IMG/VR virus record: IMGVR_UViG_3300030450_002194
Coordinates: 1-64,000 of that record
Strand: one strand, 5' to 3'
Length of the DNA stretch: 64,000 nucleotides
DNA from: a virus
Below, piece by piece: positions 46,396 through 56,314 of the stretch. The position numbers were made by a program, and so were the translations under genes. The notes under the pieces are model-generated. The model saw only the letters and a list, made by a program, of their open reading frames with translations. It was not told the origin of the DNA and did no database searches. Every line of letters starts with the position of its first letter. The stretch's first letter is position 1.

Positions 46396-47524
46396 GAAAA
46401 GAAAGGCATCAAAGCCTATTAAAGAAAAAGGTAATTCTGCCATCCAAGAATTTGATTATGGTAAGTTCCAAACTATGTTTGATAAGTGGAAGTCTGAATG
46501 TGCGGCTAGTGGTTCTAAGATAGGAATGGCATCTAGTGCATCTTTATTAGACTTAATAGAAAATCACGGTATTGCTGCTAGACCTTATACTAAAGATAAA
46601 GTGAGTAGAGATAAAGGCGCAGGCAGTATTGTAGAAATGTTAGACGAGTGGGATACTGATGCTGCTATTTTAGAAACTGTTGATATATTGGCTTTGGATA
46701 AGGTTATGAAAAAGTTAGATGACATGAGAGATTCTGATACTGACCCTAGAAATATTAGATTTACTGTGCCTATCCCTGATGAGATAGATGATGATACTGG
46801 TAATTATGATGATGAGGATGTAACAGAAGTATTTGGACATTATAGAACAGCAGATTATGTAGAATATAGAAACATATTAGCAGACATAACCGGGTCTAAA
46901 GTTAATAAAGAAACAATCAGCGCAGTTAATCCAAAATGGTATGCTACAGGAAGTGATGGAAAGAACACAGCAAAGCCTCCAATGTGGCAAGCATTATTTG
47001 CAACAGGTGATGGTGACGTAGTTAAATACGGATTATATCATATTTGTCAAGAAGCCAAGAAATTAGTTAAAACGGCTAAGATTACTAACGTTAAATTAAA
47101 GATAGACGATGATGGTGCTGGGTTATTGGCTGCTGATATTTATAAGATACCTGCTGTTAAGAAGTGGATTAATCAGGTTGTAGGTACTGCTACTTCTCCT
47201 GGCCCTGGAATAAATAGTAAAACATTACATTGGCAAGATAGACCAATGCATAGAGAAGCAACATCTCAACAGTTTCCAGTAGCAGGTTTAAAGCAAAGTG
47301 AATTTATTAAGAGAGCCGCCAACTTTGATAAATATGTAGGAACACTAGAAACATTTAGTTTAGATATTACAAGGAGACAAGTTAGAAAACTAGCAACATT
47401 AACTGGTAATTGTAAGAAGTATGCTGGTAGAGATGTTGTGCACCACGTTAGTAAAGATTTGAAAAAGAAGAAGAAAAAGGAGGTAAAGAAGTCATGGACG
47501 GAAATAATTGGTACGACATATTAA
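46379..47524 (+). CDS. Lys-rich right-arm protein without the motif (381 aa)
   Basis: Begins with a strongly basic stretch and ends with a Lys-rich tail; the centre is mixed alpha/beta with an acidic Asp-Asp-Asp-Thr-Gly-Asn region. No family recognised. It is one of few right-arm proteins lacking the N-terminal motif. Confidence 0.6.
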   Translation: MVKKDKKRKASKPIKEKGNSAIQEFDYGKFQTMFDKWKSECAASGSKIGMASSASLLDLIENHGIAARPYTKDKVSRDKGAGSIVEMLDEWDTDAAILETVDILALDKVMKKLDDMRDSDTDPRNIRFTVPIPDEIDDDTGNYDDEDVTEVFGHYRTADYVEYRNILADITGSKVNKETISAVNPKWYATGSDGKNTAKPPMWQALFATGDGDVVKYGLYHICQEAKKLVKTAKITNVKLKIDDDGAGLLAADIYKIPAVKKWINQVVGTATSPGPGINSKTLHWQDRPMHREATSQQFPVAGLKQSEFIKRAANFDKYVGTLETFSLDITRRQVRKLATLTGNCKKYAGRDVVHHVSKDLKKKKKKEVKKSWTEIIGTTY

Positions 47525-47847
47525 AGATAAGAAGAGAAGATTTGCACCGTAGTCCTACTAGAGTAGTAGGTGGACAAGTAATACGAAACATTACCCCACT
47601 TCCAACACCAACTAAAGAACAAAAAGTAAAGTTAACTTATGAAAACTTTAAAAGAAGAAATACTCACTATTGGGATGAGGCAAGGGGTTTACCAGGAAAT
47701 GGTGAAGTAGCCGCCTTAGATTCTATAGTTATGGAATATTTAAATGAGACAATCACTGATAAGCCCCCGACACCAGAAGAAAGAACTGCTTTATGGGAAG
47801 GGTTAAAGGATGTAGCAGAAGGACATATGGGAACACTATATAGGTGA
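47494..47847 (+). CDS. Right-arm protein with motif at residues 4-11 (117 aa)
   Basis: Asn-Asn-Trp-Tyr-Asp-Ile-Leu-Lys follows Met-Asp-Gly. The rest is basic then helical, with a Tyr-Trp-Asp-Glu segment. The first 31 bases overlap the preceding gene in another frame. Function unknown. Confidence 0.55.
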   Translation: MDGNNWYDILKIRREDLHRSPTRVVGGQVIRNITPLPTPTKEQKVKLTYENFKRRNTHYWDEARGLPGNGEVAALDSIVMEYLNETITDKPPTPEERTALWEGLKDVAEGHMGTLYR

Positions 47848-47851
47848 TAAA

Positions 47852-48508
47852 ATGGTTAAGAGAAAAAGATGTAAACTTTGTAATCACGAAGACCGTGATG
47901 ATATAGAAGCAGCGTTAGAAACAATGGCTAGAAGGCCAGACGCTATAGATTTAGAATATGATTGGCCTAGTGGAACTACCGCTAAACATCAAAGAAATCA
48001 CATGGGAGAATATTATGATGCATCTAATCCTAGATGTAAAATCTGTACACATGAGTTAAGGCCCCTTATTGAAGAACAACTAAGAGAAGGAGATGTGACC
48101 CCAGATTTGATAGCAAGAATGGCTGATTGTTCAGAAGAGCAGGTTAAGCGGCACATGAGGAAACATTTGCAGCCGTTGGTTCAGAAGGCGGCGGCAAGCA
48201 TTATAGCCGTGAAGGAAGTGGACGAGGTTGAGTCACTAACAAAGATTCTAGTACGATTAGAAGATAAGTTAGACTTGCTGTTTGACCAAGATGAAATACA
48301 TCCAAAATACATTGATAGTTTAACTAAGTTAGCAAAAGAAGTAAGAGAAAGTCTTCGTTATCTATTAGAATTTAAGGGTAAGTTAGTACACAAGAGACAG
48401 GACACAATTATAGTAGCACAAATGCAGATTGTTCAAGAAGTATTAGCACAAAATCATCCACAAGTTTGGCTCGATGTAAAAACTAAAATGGAGGAGAAAA
48501 TGGCATGA
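47852..48508 (+). CDS. Duplicated zinc-finger protein, candidate small terminase or DNA-binding factor
   Basis: 218 aa, no N-terminal motif. Two repeats of Cys-Lys-x-Cys-x-His-x...-Ile-Glu ... His-x3-His occupy residues 7-50 and 61-100, each with a helix between ligands. A long helical C-terminal region follows. Size, the DNA-binding look and a position upstream of TerL suggest a small terminase, but no terminase motif proves it. Confidence 0.45.
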   Translation: MVKRKRCKLCNHEDRDDIEAALETMARRPDAIDLEYDWPSGTTAKHQRNHMGEYYDASNPRCKICTHELRPLIEEQLREGDVTPDLIARMADCSEEQVKRHMRKHLQPLVQKAAASIIAVKEVDEVESLTKILVRLEDKLDLLFDQDEIHPKYIDSLTKLAKEVRESLRYLLEFKGKLVHKRQDTIIVAQMQIVQEVLAQNHPQVWLDVKTKMEEKMA

Positions 48509-48669
48509 GTTGGGAAATTATAATTAAAGCAAGAAAACATTGCTCATGGTGTGGTAATCCTAAAGGTTGGAATGGTAAAAATTGCATTAGTTGTAATAGG
48601 GCAGATGATGAAGAAATGGTAGAAACTCATACAGAAATGTCTGATGAAGAAAGGAGGAAGTTACAATGA
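48505..48669 (+). CDS. Small zinc-ribbon protein with MxW motif (54 aa)
   Basis: Met-Ser-Trp-Glu-Ile-Ile-Ile-Lys, then Cys-Ser-Trp-Cys and Cys-Ile-Ser-Cys, then an acidic helix. ATGA overlaps on both sides. Confidence 0.6.
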   Translation: MSWEIIIKARKHCSWCGNPKGWNGKNCISCNRADDEEMVETHTEMSDEERRKLQ

Positions 48670-49112
48670 GTTGGAAGAATATTTTAAAGAATGATGCAAT
48701 ACTAAAGATACAAAGAGCGACAGACCCTAATACTGGGATTGTCTATACCAAAGACCCTACTAAGACGGCAATGAAGGGTTTGACTACAGATGCTAAGATA
48801 CTTCATGCCGCAGGTCGAACTCCGGGTAGTAGTCTTATCTCTTATGATAATAGTGGATTTAGTCATACTAGTAGCGGGCATCAAGCCTATGGAGTATCAC
48901 AAGGTTCTCAGACTAGGTGGTTTTGTTTATCATGCCATGTAGAATTTAGAATGCCTGATGATGCTGAAGATGAACAAAGACAAGCAGATAGGGATGAAGG
49001 AAGAGAAGTTCATCAAACTCCCCCTTACGGAATTGGTAGTCAAGGATTTAACATACAAGAGTATGGTAACACTCAAGCAGTTAATCAGAGAAGACAGGGG
49101 GGACAACAATGA
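48666..49112 (+). CDS. Right-arm protein with MxW motif (148 aa)
   Basis: Met-Ser-Trp-Lys-Asn-Ile-Leu-Lys. A Gly/Ser/Thr-rich middle leads to one Cys-Leu-Ser-Cys-His near residue 82 and a Gln-rich polar tail, so much of it may be disordered. Function unknown. Confidence 0.6.
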   Translation: MSWKNILKNDAILKIQRATDPNTGIVYTKDPTKTAMKGLTTDAKILHAAGRTPGSSLISYDNSGFSHTSSGHQAYGVSQGSQTRWFCLSCHVEFRMPDDAEDEQRQADRDEGREVHQTPPYGIGSQGFNIQEYGNTQAVNQRRQGGQQ

Positions 49113-49390
49113 GTTGGTTTGATATAATTAAAGGAAGATGGATTTCTAGAAAAGAAAGAAATAGAATAGAGGATGCAATTACTTCTGTTGAAGGAGTAAC
49201 AATTAAGGCTTTAACAATGACTAAAAAAATGCACATGAAATATTCTTTAACTTATCAAGGAGAACATGCACCTACTAATGCACCTGTAGATTTTACAATT
49301 ATAATAAGCACAAATTCTAGAGATGCTAGAATAAAGAGAGACATTAAATCTGCTTTAGAAAGAATGAATGTATTTATAGGAGAATGGTAA
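49109..49390 (+). CDS. Right-arm protein with MxW motif (93 aa)
   Basis: Met-Ser-Trp-Phe-Asp-Ile-Ile-Lys, then a small alpha/beta domain with strands Val-Thr-Ile-Lys-Ala and Asp-Phe-Thr-Ile-Ile-Ile-Ser. Function unknown. Confidence 0.6.
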   Translation: MSWFDIIKGRWISRKERNRIEDAITSVEGVTIKALTMTKKMHMKYSLTYQGEHAPTNAPVDFTIIISTNSRDARIKRDIKSALERMNVFIGEW

Positions 49391-49391
49391 T

Positions 49392-49622
49392 ATGGTAGAA
49401 TGGGAATATTTAGTTAAGGCAGACCCAGGCAATGCTCCTATGTTTTCTCCTCCTATGGATGGCGATATATTTGAAGATGAAATAGATGAAATAGAAAAGA
49501 ATGCTAAAGCATTGATGAGAATTGCTAAAATGTATGCTGGTCATGATAAATCAGACATAGATAATTTATATGATGAAATTCTAAATAGTTTAAATCAACT
49601 GTTAACAATATATAACAAGTGA
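49392..49622 (+). CDS. Right-arm protein with MxW-type motif (76 aa)
   Basis: Met-Val-Glu-Trp-Glu-Tyr-Leu-Val-Lys, a longer variant. Acidic helical remainder. Function unknown. Confidence 0.55.
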   Translation: MVEWEYLVKADPGNAPMFSPPMDGDIFEDEIDEIEKNAKALMRIAKMYAGHDKSDIDNLYDEILNSLNQLLTIYNK

Positions 49623-49627
49623 TTATT

Positions 49628-49804
49628 ATGAGTTGGAAAAATCTCTTAAAAGAAGATAAAGGATTAGGAGACACTATTGAAAGAGTTACTACTGCAACTG
49701 GAATAAAGAAAGCCGTAGATTATGTATCAGAAAAGACAGGTAAAGACTGTGGGTGTTCAAAGCGCAAGGCAAAATTAAATGAGAGGTTTAGTTATGGAAA
49801 TTAA
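49628..49804 (+). CDS. Small right-arm protein with MxW motif (58 aa)
   Basis: Met-Ser-Trp-Lys-Asn-Leu-Leu-Lys, then a Thr/Gly segment and Cys-Gly-Cys-Ser. ATG at 49628 is used; the upstream ATG at 49625 and ATT codons lack a better ribosome site. Function unknown. Confidence 0.55.
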   Translation: MSWKNLLKEDKGLGDTIERVTTATGIKKAVDYVSEKTGKDCGCSKRKAKLNERFSYGN

Positions 49805-50363
49805 AAAGAAGGATTATACTAGAGTTTATGATTTTATTCTTGCTGAGTTAGAGGCAGATGGCTATGGGGCAATGGTTGAATATTTAGAACAAAATCCTCC
49901 TAAGAAAACACAGGGAACTTTGTATAGTGTTGACATAGTAAATGCTTTGATAGCAGCAAAGAATGTTGCGGGACCACAACTGGGCGCATTAGATTTAGCA
50001 AATTTAGATTCTGTTAAAAATCATGGTAACTTACGTCAGATGCTTAATCATAAAGAAGAAGGCAAATGGTTTAGGACATTAAAGGCAATGGGTGGTTCAA
50101 AAACTGGTGCTAAACAGATTTCATTAGTTTGGACTAAAACCGATTTAGACACAGGTAATGAGCAAAACAATGAAGATGATGATGAATGTATATGTGATGC
50201 ATGTGAAGAAGCATATCCTTTTTGGAAGAATCCAAATACAGTAGAGCAATTATGTGATTCTTGCTTTAAACAAGAAGTTAATGTATCGGGTGGAGACCAC
50301 GGATTTCAACCTTGGGATTGTGAAAAAGATGAATACTATCAATATAGGGAGGATGTACCATGA
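49794..50363 (+). CDS. Zinc-binding right-arm protein (189 aa)
   Basis: No MxW motif at the proposed start (ATG at 49794 after GAGAGGTTTAGTT). A helical N-terminal domain is followed by Cys-Ile-Cys-Asp-Ala-Cys and Cys-Asp-Ser-Cys near residues 121-152, probably one zinc site. Acidic tail. Function unknown. Confidence 0.55.
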   Translation: MEIKKKDYTRVYDFILAELEADGYGAMVEYLEQNPPKKTQGTLYSVDIVNALIAAKNVAGPQLGALDLANLDSVKNHGNLRQMLNHKEEGKWFRTLKAMGGSKTGAKQISLVWTKTDLDTGNEQNNEDDDECICDACEEAYPFWKNPNTVEQLCDSCFKQEVNVSGGDHGFQPWDCEKDEYYQYREDVP

Positions 50364-51271
50364 ACTGGTGGAATACGATAAGAAAACAAGAGATAAGAAA
50401 GACACCTTATTATCGACAAGGTAATAAGTATTACTGGATGCAATTGGAAGATATTCCAGGATTAGCGAAAATGTTTACCAGAGGGAATTTCCCTGCTGAG
50501 AAGTTTATAAATAGAGGAATGAAAGCAAAGGCACATTTGTTAGATTCTAACAGGTGGTATCCTAGTATATCACAAAGAAAACACGCACTGCTTTTAGTGA
50601 ATATATTAAATACGGAAACAGGAGAAAGAGAGTTTCCTTGGGCTGTAGGTAAAATAGAAACTGAACACAGCAGGGCTACACAAAGAGAGAAAAATCTTGC
50701 TGCTGGTGATACTCCGTTTGATTTGCATCCAAAAGATATTGGTGTGGCGGTTATTTTGCAGGATGCTAATGCCGGTAAAGGTAGTAATAACTTTAAGTGT
50801 ATTATAAATCTATACGTACCAAAAGACAATGAGTTATGGGAACAAATACAATCTACGGTTACACTTGGAAGTGTACCAGAAGATTATGATTTAACTAATG
50901 GGGCAGCAGCAGCATTATTAATTATGACCCAAATGATTCTAAAAAGAGGCAAGAATCCGGTTTACAAGGAACAACAAGCAGCCTTTGAAGAATTTGGCAT
51001 TGGGCCATTAAGTAGAGATACTGAAAGCAAATACATAAAGGAGTTAGTAGATAAAGGATTATTCCGAAGAGAATTTCAACACGGCTCTCCAAGTATGAGA
51101 GGATACCCTCAACCAACTAATAAGGGACACGGTGTCAGTAATAGGTTTGAAATGAAACATGGAGATTTCTTTGGTTCATTCAAAGCAGAAGTTAGGGCTA
51201 ACCCCGATAAAAAGTTCAAGATACAGCAGTTTGGCGGCGGGGCGAGCGACTTTGAGAGTGAGTTTGCTTGA
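50360..51271 (+). CDS. Right-arm protein with MxW motif (303 aa)
   Basis: Met-Asn-Trp-Trp-Asn-Thr-Ile-Arg, basic N-terminal region, then an alpha/beta core (Ile-Gly-Val-Ala-Val-Ile-Leu, Ile-Ile-Asn-Leu-Tyr-Val) and a Gly-rich end. No family recognised. Confidence 0.6.
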   Translation: MNWWNTIRKQEIRKTPYYRQGNKYYWMQLEDIPGLAKMFTRGNFPAEKFINRGMKAKAHLLDSNRWYPSISQRKHALLLVNILNTETGEREFPWAVGKIETEHSRATQREKNLAAGDTPFDLHPKDIGVAVILQDANAGKGSNNFKCIINLYVPKDNELWEQIQSTVTLGSVPEDYDLTNGAAAALLIMTQMILKRGKNPVYKEQQAAFEEFGIGPLSRDTESKYIKELVDKGLFRREFQHGSPSMRGYPQPTNKGHGVSNRFEMKHGDFFGSFKAEVRANPDKKFKIQQFGGGASDFESEFA

Positions 51272-51280
51272 TGTGGTTAA

Positions 51281-53233
51281 ATGAGTTGGGCTGAATTATT
51301 GAAAGCATTACCAGACCCTGTTTCATTACCTGGGTTTTTGCTCAATGATGAGGGTCTAACTCATTTAATCACTCAAGCAAAGGGTGAAGATAAGAAAAAC
51401 ATTCTTAGCACTAGAAAAAAAGCACAAGAATTAGAATCTGGAAAGGGTATTCCAGAGGGTTTAGATGCGAAGGCTGTTCAAGCCAACGCAGAGAAACTTG
51501 TTGTTAAATTAAGTGAAATAATTACTGATTCTAATAAGAAATCTCAAGACTCTTTGGAGAGCAACCTACAGAAGATTATTGAAGAAAAAGATAAACAGGG
51601 CCTTATGGAATTTGTTACTAAAACCCCAGTTAGAAAATGGACTAATAAAATACGAGATAAAAAGAAGAAATTATTAACAGATAATAAGAAAGCAATTTTA
51701 GAATTTATTGAACTTGATGATACTGATTTATTTTATTTTGATACTTCAGAATTTTCAATAAGTTCTACTAAACCTACGGGAGATTCAGATTGGCATTCTA
51801 AAATCGAAGAATTAAAAACTCAATTAGATGATACTGATGTTACTATTACTGGAGGAGATACTGTTACTATTCAATTTCCAGAGATAACTTCTTGGCCTGA
51901 TATGAAAAATGTTTTAGATGTTGCACAAATTAGAATTGCAGGTAAAGGGAAGTCGAAGGCCTCAACTGCTGAAGATATATTATTATTTGAGAAAAAAGGA
52001 AAGTTTACAAAGTCTCCATTATTAGAGTTATATATCAAGGGAGATGCACCCAAGAATGTTCAGGATAAAGTTAAAGATGCAGATATCAAAAATTACACTA
52101 ATACTGTAACTGATTCTAAAGATGCCTTAAGTTATTTAAAGTGTGTTTCTTACAAGGGTCTAAGAAAAGATATAATGTTTATGCCAGTTCCTTTAATTCA
52201 GGGTGGTTCTAAGAAAGTTACTAGAGATGCTAAGATTCAATTATTAGGGTCCGAATTAAGACCAGCAGTATCAGCATCATTAGCAGGTCTTTTAAAGGCA
52301 TCAACATTTGACTTATCAAACTTAGTAAAAGAAGGAATGGTAGAAAGTGAAACTAAATATGTGTCTCCTAGACTAAGAACTATTTTAGAATCTGATGAAG
52401 ATGTTGCTGTTGGTGGTTTAACTGCTGAACAAATTAGCACATTAAAAATTAAGTTTAAAAAGACAAAAGAAATGCCTCTTTTTATTAGCAGATTAAAGGG
52501 AACTGATAAATCTATCTTTAATAGATTGAATGATGAATTAATAGGCAAGAAGCCTAACTTGTTCAATGAGAAAGAAAAGGAATTGTTTGAATCTCTTAAG
52601 GATACAAATCCAATAACAATTAAGAAGAAAATGAATAGTTTTTATAAAACAGATATAGATACTAGAACCGCCAGATTAATAGGTCAAGCAGTTAGCAAAG
52701 GTGACCCATTTACTAAGGTAGAAGGTGGCTATAAGTTTGACCATAGGAAAATACCTATGGAGTTTGATGACTTAAAGGATTTAGTATATGAATTAAAAAC
52801 CCTTAGACAAACTTTACAATCTTCTGAAGAACAAGAGGATAAAGAAAAGATTACTCTTAATTTAGAAGATAGTTTAAAAACTTATACTAAGGGTTTTACT
52901 GTTAATCAATCTGGTTCCGCAAATCCAGCAGACATGTTACATTTCTTATATATCTTAGATTTATACTATGGTAGAACAAACTTTAAATCGGTTGCTAGAA
53001 AGTTTAAAAGAGGACAGGTAGAACCACAAGAAGTAATAAAGTCGGCTGAGACTAATTTTTCTAAAATCATTGAGGCATTTGTTGGACAAGTAAAAGCAAA
53101 GATTGATGATATTTTAGAAGATAAAGAAAAGTATCAAAGAGCATTAACTATTGATAAAGATAGTAAAGCCTATAAATTATTTAAGACTTTAGAAGAAAAA
53201 GAACTGATTAAATCTACGGAGGCCACAGAATGA
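51281..53233 (+). CDS. Large charged right-arm protein with MxW motif (650 aa)
   Basis: Met-Ser-Trp-Ala-Glu-Leu-Leu-Lys. Long helical, Lys/Glu/Asp-rich with few aromatics and no cysteine pairs; possible coiled coils around 25-110 and 560-650. It could be a core or scaffold component. Function unknown. Confidence 0.55.
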   Translation: MSWAELLKALPDPVSLPGFLLNDEGLTHLITQAKGEDKKNILSTRKKAQELESGKGIPEGLDAKAVQANAEKLVVKLSEIITDSNKKSQDSLESNLQKIIEEKDKQGLMEFVTKTPVRKWTNKIRDKKKKLLTDNKKAILEFIELDDTDLFYFDTSEFSISSTKPTGDSDWHSKIEELKTQLDDTDVTITGGDTVTIQFPEITSWPDMKNVLDVAQIRIAGKGKSKASTAEDILLFEKKGKFTKSPLLELYIKGDAPKNVQDKVKDADIKNYTNTVTDSKDALSYLKCVSYKGLRKDIMFMPVPLIQGGSKKVTRDAKIQLLGSELRPAVSASLAGLLKASTFDLSNLVKEGMVESETKYVSPRLRTILESDEDVAVGGLTAEQISTLKIKFKKTKEMPLFISRLKGTDKSIFNRLNDELIGKKPNLFNEKEKELFESLKDTNPITIKKKMNSFYKTDIDTRTARLIGQAVSKGDPFTKVEGGYKFDHRKIPMEFDDLKDLVYELKTLRQTLQSSEEQEDKEKITLNLEDSLKTYTKGFTVNQSGSANPADMLHFLYILDLYYGRTNFKSVARKFKRGQVEPQEVIKSAETNFSKIIEAFVGQVKAKIDDILEDKEKYQRALTIDKDSKAYKLFKTLEEKELIKSTEATE

Positions 53234-55767
53234 GTAAAGCAATAGTTGCAGATTATATTGGTCTTCTTTGGAGAGAGTTCTCTTCAAAACATTCTAACAA
53301 AGATGTTGATTCTTTCCTAGATTCTATAGGAGAATTAGAATTTGATGAAGCGCATCTAGCCCCGTCACATATTGAAATGTTTAAAGAAGGAGAAAACAGG
53401 TCAACACTTCTTACAAACGTTAGAAATGACTTAAGAGAAAAAGACTTTTCTGAGAATTATATTTCAGAATATATTGACCAATTAGAAAAAGTCAGACCAT
53501 CAGATATTTTGGTAAGAGTTATTACAAATGATATTTTAGAATATTTCCAGTATAATAATGAGAAGATAAAAATAAGTGACTTAAGAAGTTCTTTAGATAA
53601 CCAAAACCTTACCACTAATAATGTAGATGATTCTACTAAGGAAGCATTAAAAGAACAACTTAAATTTTATCTAAGACAAAATACCAAATATGAAAGTGGG
53701 CTTCAATCTTTATTAGATGAATTAGAAGAAACGGCTCCGCGTGGGTTTAATAAAATAACAAGGAGAGTAAGTTCTATTACACATGTAGACCCTAGTAATG
53801 CAGAAGATAGACTGGAACTTTATGATTTCTATGAAGAAAGATTTCCTTTGTATCTAGAAATGAAAAATACTATTAGAGAAGTTTTAACTCTTTGGGATAG
53901 AGTAGAAGAAATGTTTGAAGGTGAGGGTGATAATAGAAAATCTACAGGTAAATTCCAAGCAAGAGAAGGTGAGGAAGAATATATTGAAGAGTTGGATAAC
54001 GAATTAGAAGAACTAAAAGAAATTCATAATTTGATGGATGATAAATTAAATTATATTTTGAAAGTCCCTGCTATACCATTTAACGTTACTACTTCTAAAG
54101 ATTCAAGTGTTAGTGAAAATGTAAGGGGCATGGTTTTAGAAAAGATAAAGGGTATTTTGGGTCATGATGCATCCGAGATTATACAAGAGATACAAGACGA
54201 TGATGATGAATTTACATATGGCGAAGATGAAATGCAAACTGTTGGCTATGATAATCCAGAAGAAGAAAGTCAACCTATGGCTGAAATAAACCTTGAAGAA
54301 AAGGATGAAGTTCAAGAAGAAATGGATGACTTATTACAAGATATATCTAATATAAATATGATGCATGAAGTTGACCCGCTATATGTAATTGCATCAGAGG
54401 CTGGTATTTTAAAGAGAAAGTATACTGTTGAATCTTGGGAGAAAACAAGACAAGAAATACTAAGTAGATTAACAGATGTTGAACAAAATAATCCTGGAGT
54501 TATTTCAATCTATAAACAAATTCTAGATGAGCATGAAGAATTTAAAGAGAAATCGTTTAAACCGTTTGAGGGAGAAGATTTTTATATTCCTGCTACAGAA
54601 TCAAGCATTGCTGCTCTTATGAAGTATACTGATTTAGATGTTGATTTTGAAAAAATAGAAACCTTACACAATAGATTAGTTAAAATTATTATGAGATTAT
54701 TAGAATCAGACCTTGAACAATCTACTTATCCTATTCACATGGAATTAGAAGATATGGCTCCTGGAAAAGAAAAGACCACCAGTGGCGTGAAAGAGGAAAG
54801 GATTCCAAGAGATAAGGGACGAAAGCAACAGATGTTCCAGAATTTTAATTTATTCAGTAGAGTAAAGGTTGGTAAGAAGGGTAAGAGAAGAGAACCAGTA
54901 CAATTTGGTAAATTTGCAGATAGTCTAATGGATTTATTTGAGATTGCAGATAGATATTATGGTGACCCAATTAGAGAGTTAATGTTACCATATAAGTCAA
55001 TACCCAGTTATTTAGATGCAGACACATTAAGCGCATTAATTAATCATGGGCCTGAAAATGTTGGGCAATTAACTCTCGGTTTATATAGAGATTATTTTAT
55101 AGCATTTGTTACACCAAGAGATTTATCAAGGTTAACAGATTATTTAAAAGTTAGTAATGCTGCTAGAAAAAGCGTTGAGGATTTAGAACAAAAAGCAAAT
55201 GGTGTTTTAGATGTTCTAGAAAACATTGTTCCTGCTAATAGAGAAAACGATATACTTTGGTTTGCTAATGAGTTTAAGAAACAAGCGAGAAGAGATAGTA
55301 GTTTTAGTGCAGAAGGAGTTAGACTTCAAAATAGAGATATATCTGAGATGGGTTTTGATAGGAAGAGAAATCGAACTGCTTACCATCAAGTGTTATGGTT
55401 AATTTATAAATTTAAAGAACAATTCTTGAAAAATCCATATACAAAAACACAAATGAAAGAATTTGTTAAGGCATATACAAATCAATCTGATATGAAGTTG
55501 GCTTCATATGCACAAACAAATATATTAGAATGCCATGATGATGTTAGAAAAATGTTAGGTAAGCCTATTTATTATAACACATGTAGGTTAGATAGTTTTG
55601 ACCACATGAACGACACCATTGATATAATCAAGGAAAACTATAATATAGAGATGACTAGTTCGGATGTTGTAGGCATTGTGAATGAGTTTGACACTATGGA
55701 AACATTGGCTAAAAAATATGGCACTAGGCCAGATGTGATATATCATATTAAGGCTTTATACCGGTGA
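53230..55767 (+). CDS. Largest right-arm protein, acidic and helical (845 aa)
   Basis: No canonical motif at the start, though Leu-Leu-Trp-Arg-Glu-Phe occurs at residues 12-17. Very acidic stretches around 235-265 and 320-365. The final 30 residues (Glu-Thr-Leu-Ala-Lys-Lys-Tyr-Gly-Thr-Arg-Pro-Asp-Val-Ile-Tyr-His-Ile) look like a helix-turn-helix. Function unknown; large internal virion protein or scaffold is a guess. Confidence 0.55.
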   Translation: MSKAIVADYIGLLWREFSSKHSNKDVDSFLDSIGELEFDEAHLAPSHIEMFKEGENRSTLLTNVRNDLREKDFSENYISEYIDQLEKVRPSDILVRVITNDILEYFQYNNEKIKISDLRSSLDNQNLTTNNVDDSTKEALKEQLKFYLRQNTKYESGLQSLLDELEETAPRGFNKITRRVSSITHVDPSNAEDRLELYDFYEERFPLYLEMKNTIREVLTLWDRVEEMFEGEGDNRKSTGKFQAREGEEEYIEELDNELEELKEIHNLMDDKLNYILKVPAIPFNVTTSKDSSVSENVRGMVLEKIKGILGHDASEIIQEIQDDDDEFTYGEDEMQTVGYDNPEEESQPMAEINLEEKDEVQEEMDDLLQDISNINMMHEVDPLYVIASEAGILKRKYTVESWEKTRQEILSRLTDVEQNNPGVISIYKQILDEHEEFKEKSFKPFEGEDFYIPATESSIAALMKYTDLDVDFEKIETLHNRLVKIIMRLLESDLEQSTYPIHMELEDMAPGKEKTTSGVKEERIPRDKGRKQQMFQNFNLFSRVKVGKKGKRREPVQFGKFADSLMDLFEIADRYYGDPIRELMLPYKSIPSYLDADTLSALINHGPENVGQLTLGLYRDYFIAFVTPRDLSRLTDYLKVSNAARKSVEDLEQKANGVLDVLENIVPANRENDILWFANEFKKQARRDSSFSAEGVRLQNRDISEMGFDRKRNRTAYHQVLWLIYKFKEQFLKNPYTKTQMKEFVKAYTNQSDMKLASYAQTNILECHDDVRKMLGKPIYYNTCRLDSFDHMNDTIDIIKENYNIEMTSSDVVGIVNEFDTMETLAKKYGTRPDVIYHIKALYR

Positions 55768-55772
55768 TTAAG

Positions 55773-56129
55773 ATGTTAAAGGAAGATAAAGAATATAATG
55801 CCTTGGCTATTAAAGTAGCAACTAGAATGGCACGAATGCACATGATGCACGAAGCACAGACCCTTTGGGAAGACGTAATAGGAATTGCTATTACAATGGG
55901 GAAAGCCATAGGTATTGAGAATGAACACATTAGACAGTCTTTAGAAGAAACGTTTGATTCAAGACATGATGACCATTCTAACTATCTTGCTGACGATGAT
56001 GAGTTTATGACAATCTTAGTAGATGAATTTGGATTAGCCCTATCTTATATTGATTTTGAGGCAGTTCAAACAGAGGGAAAACATCAGTGGATGATGTTAG
56101 TAGATGATATGATGGAAGCCTTACTATGA
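55773..56129 (+). CDS. Acidic helical right-arm protein (118 aa)
   Basis: Met/His-rich first half and acidic second half, all helical. GGTGATTAAG lies just before ATG 55773, which is preferred over 55764. No motif. Function unknown. Confidence 0.55.
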   Translation: MLKEDKEYNALAIKVATRMARMHMMHEAQTLWEDVIGIAITMGKAIGIENEHIRQSLEETFDSRHDDHSNYLADDDEFMTILVDEFGLALSYIDFEAVQTEGKHQWMMLVDDMMEALL

Positions 56130-56314
56130 GGTGGACTGATGTTATTAATAATACAATGAATAGGAGTCAACATCAGGGAGATAATTTAGACGCAGGCTGG
56201 AATATAGATGGTAATATTAAGTGTGATTTATGTTGGCGGCCAGCAGTAATAGATTGTATCAAATGTAATTATAGATTATGTAATGTTCATGTAACAAGGG
56301 GTTGTAAAAGATGA
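56126..56314 (+). CDS. B-box-like zinc protein with MxW-type start (62 aa)
   Basis: Begins Met-Arg-Trp-Thr-Asp-Val-Ile. Residues 32-60 show Cys-x-x-Cys, Cys-x-x-Cys, then Cys and His in B-box-like order (Cys-Asp-Leu-Cys-Trp-Arg-Pro-Ala ... Cys-Asn-Val-His). Probably a zinc-bound protein-protein module. Confidence 0.55.
   Translation: MRWTDVINNTMNRSQHQGDNLDAGWNIDGNIKCDLCWRPAVIDCIKCNYRLCNVHVTRGCKR

Noticed and set aside
47852-48508. Confident small-terminase assignment
   Set aside because: Only position and zinc-finger DNA-binding look support it; no terminase-specific signature is seen, so it is listed as a candidate only.
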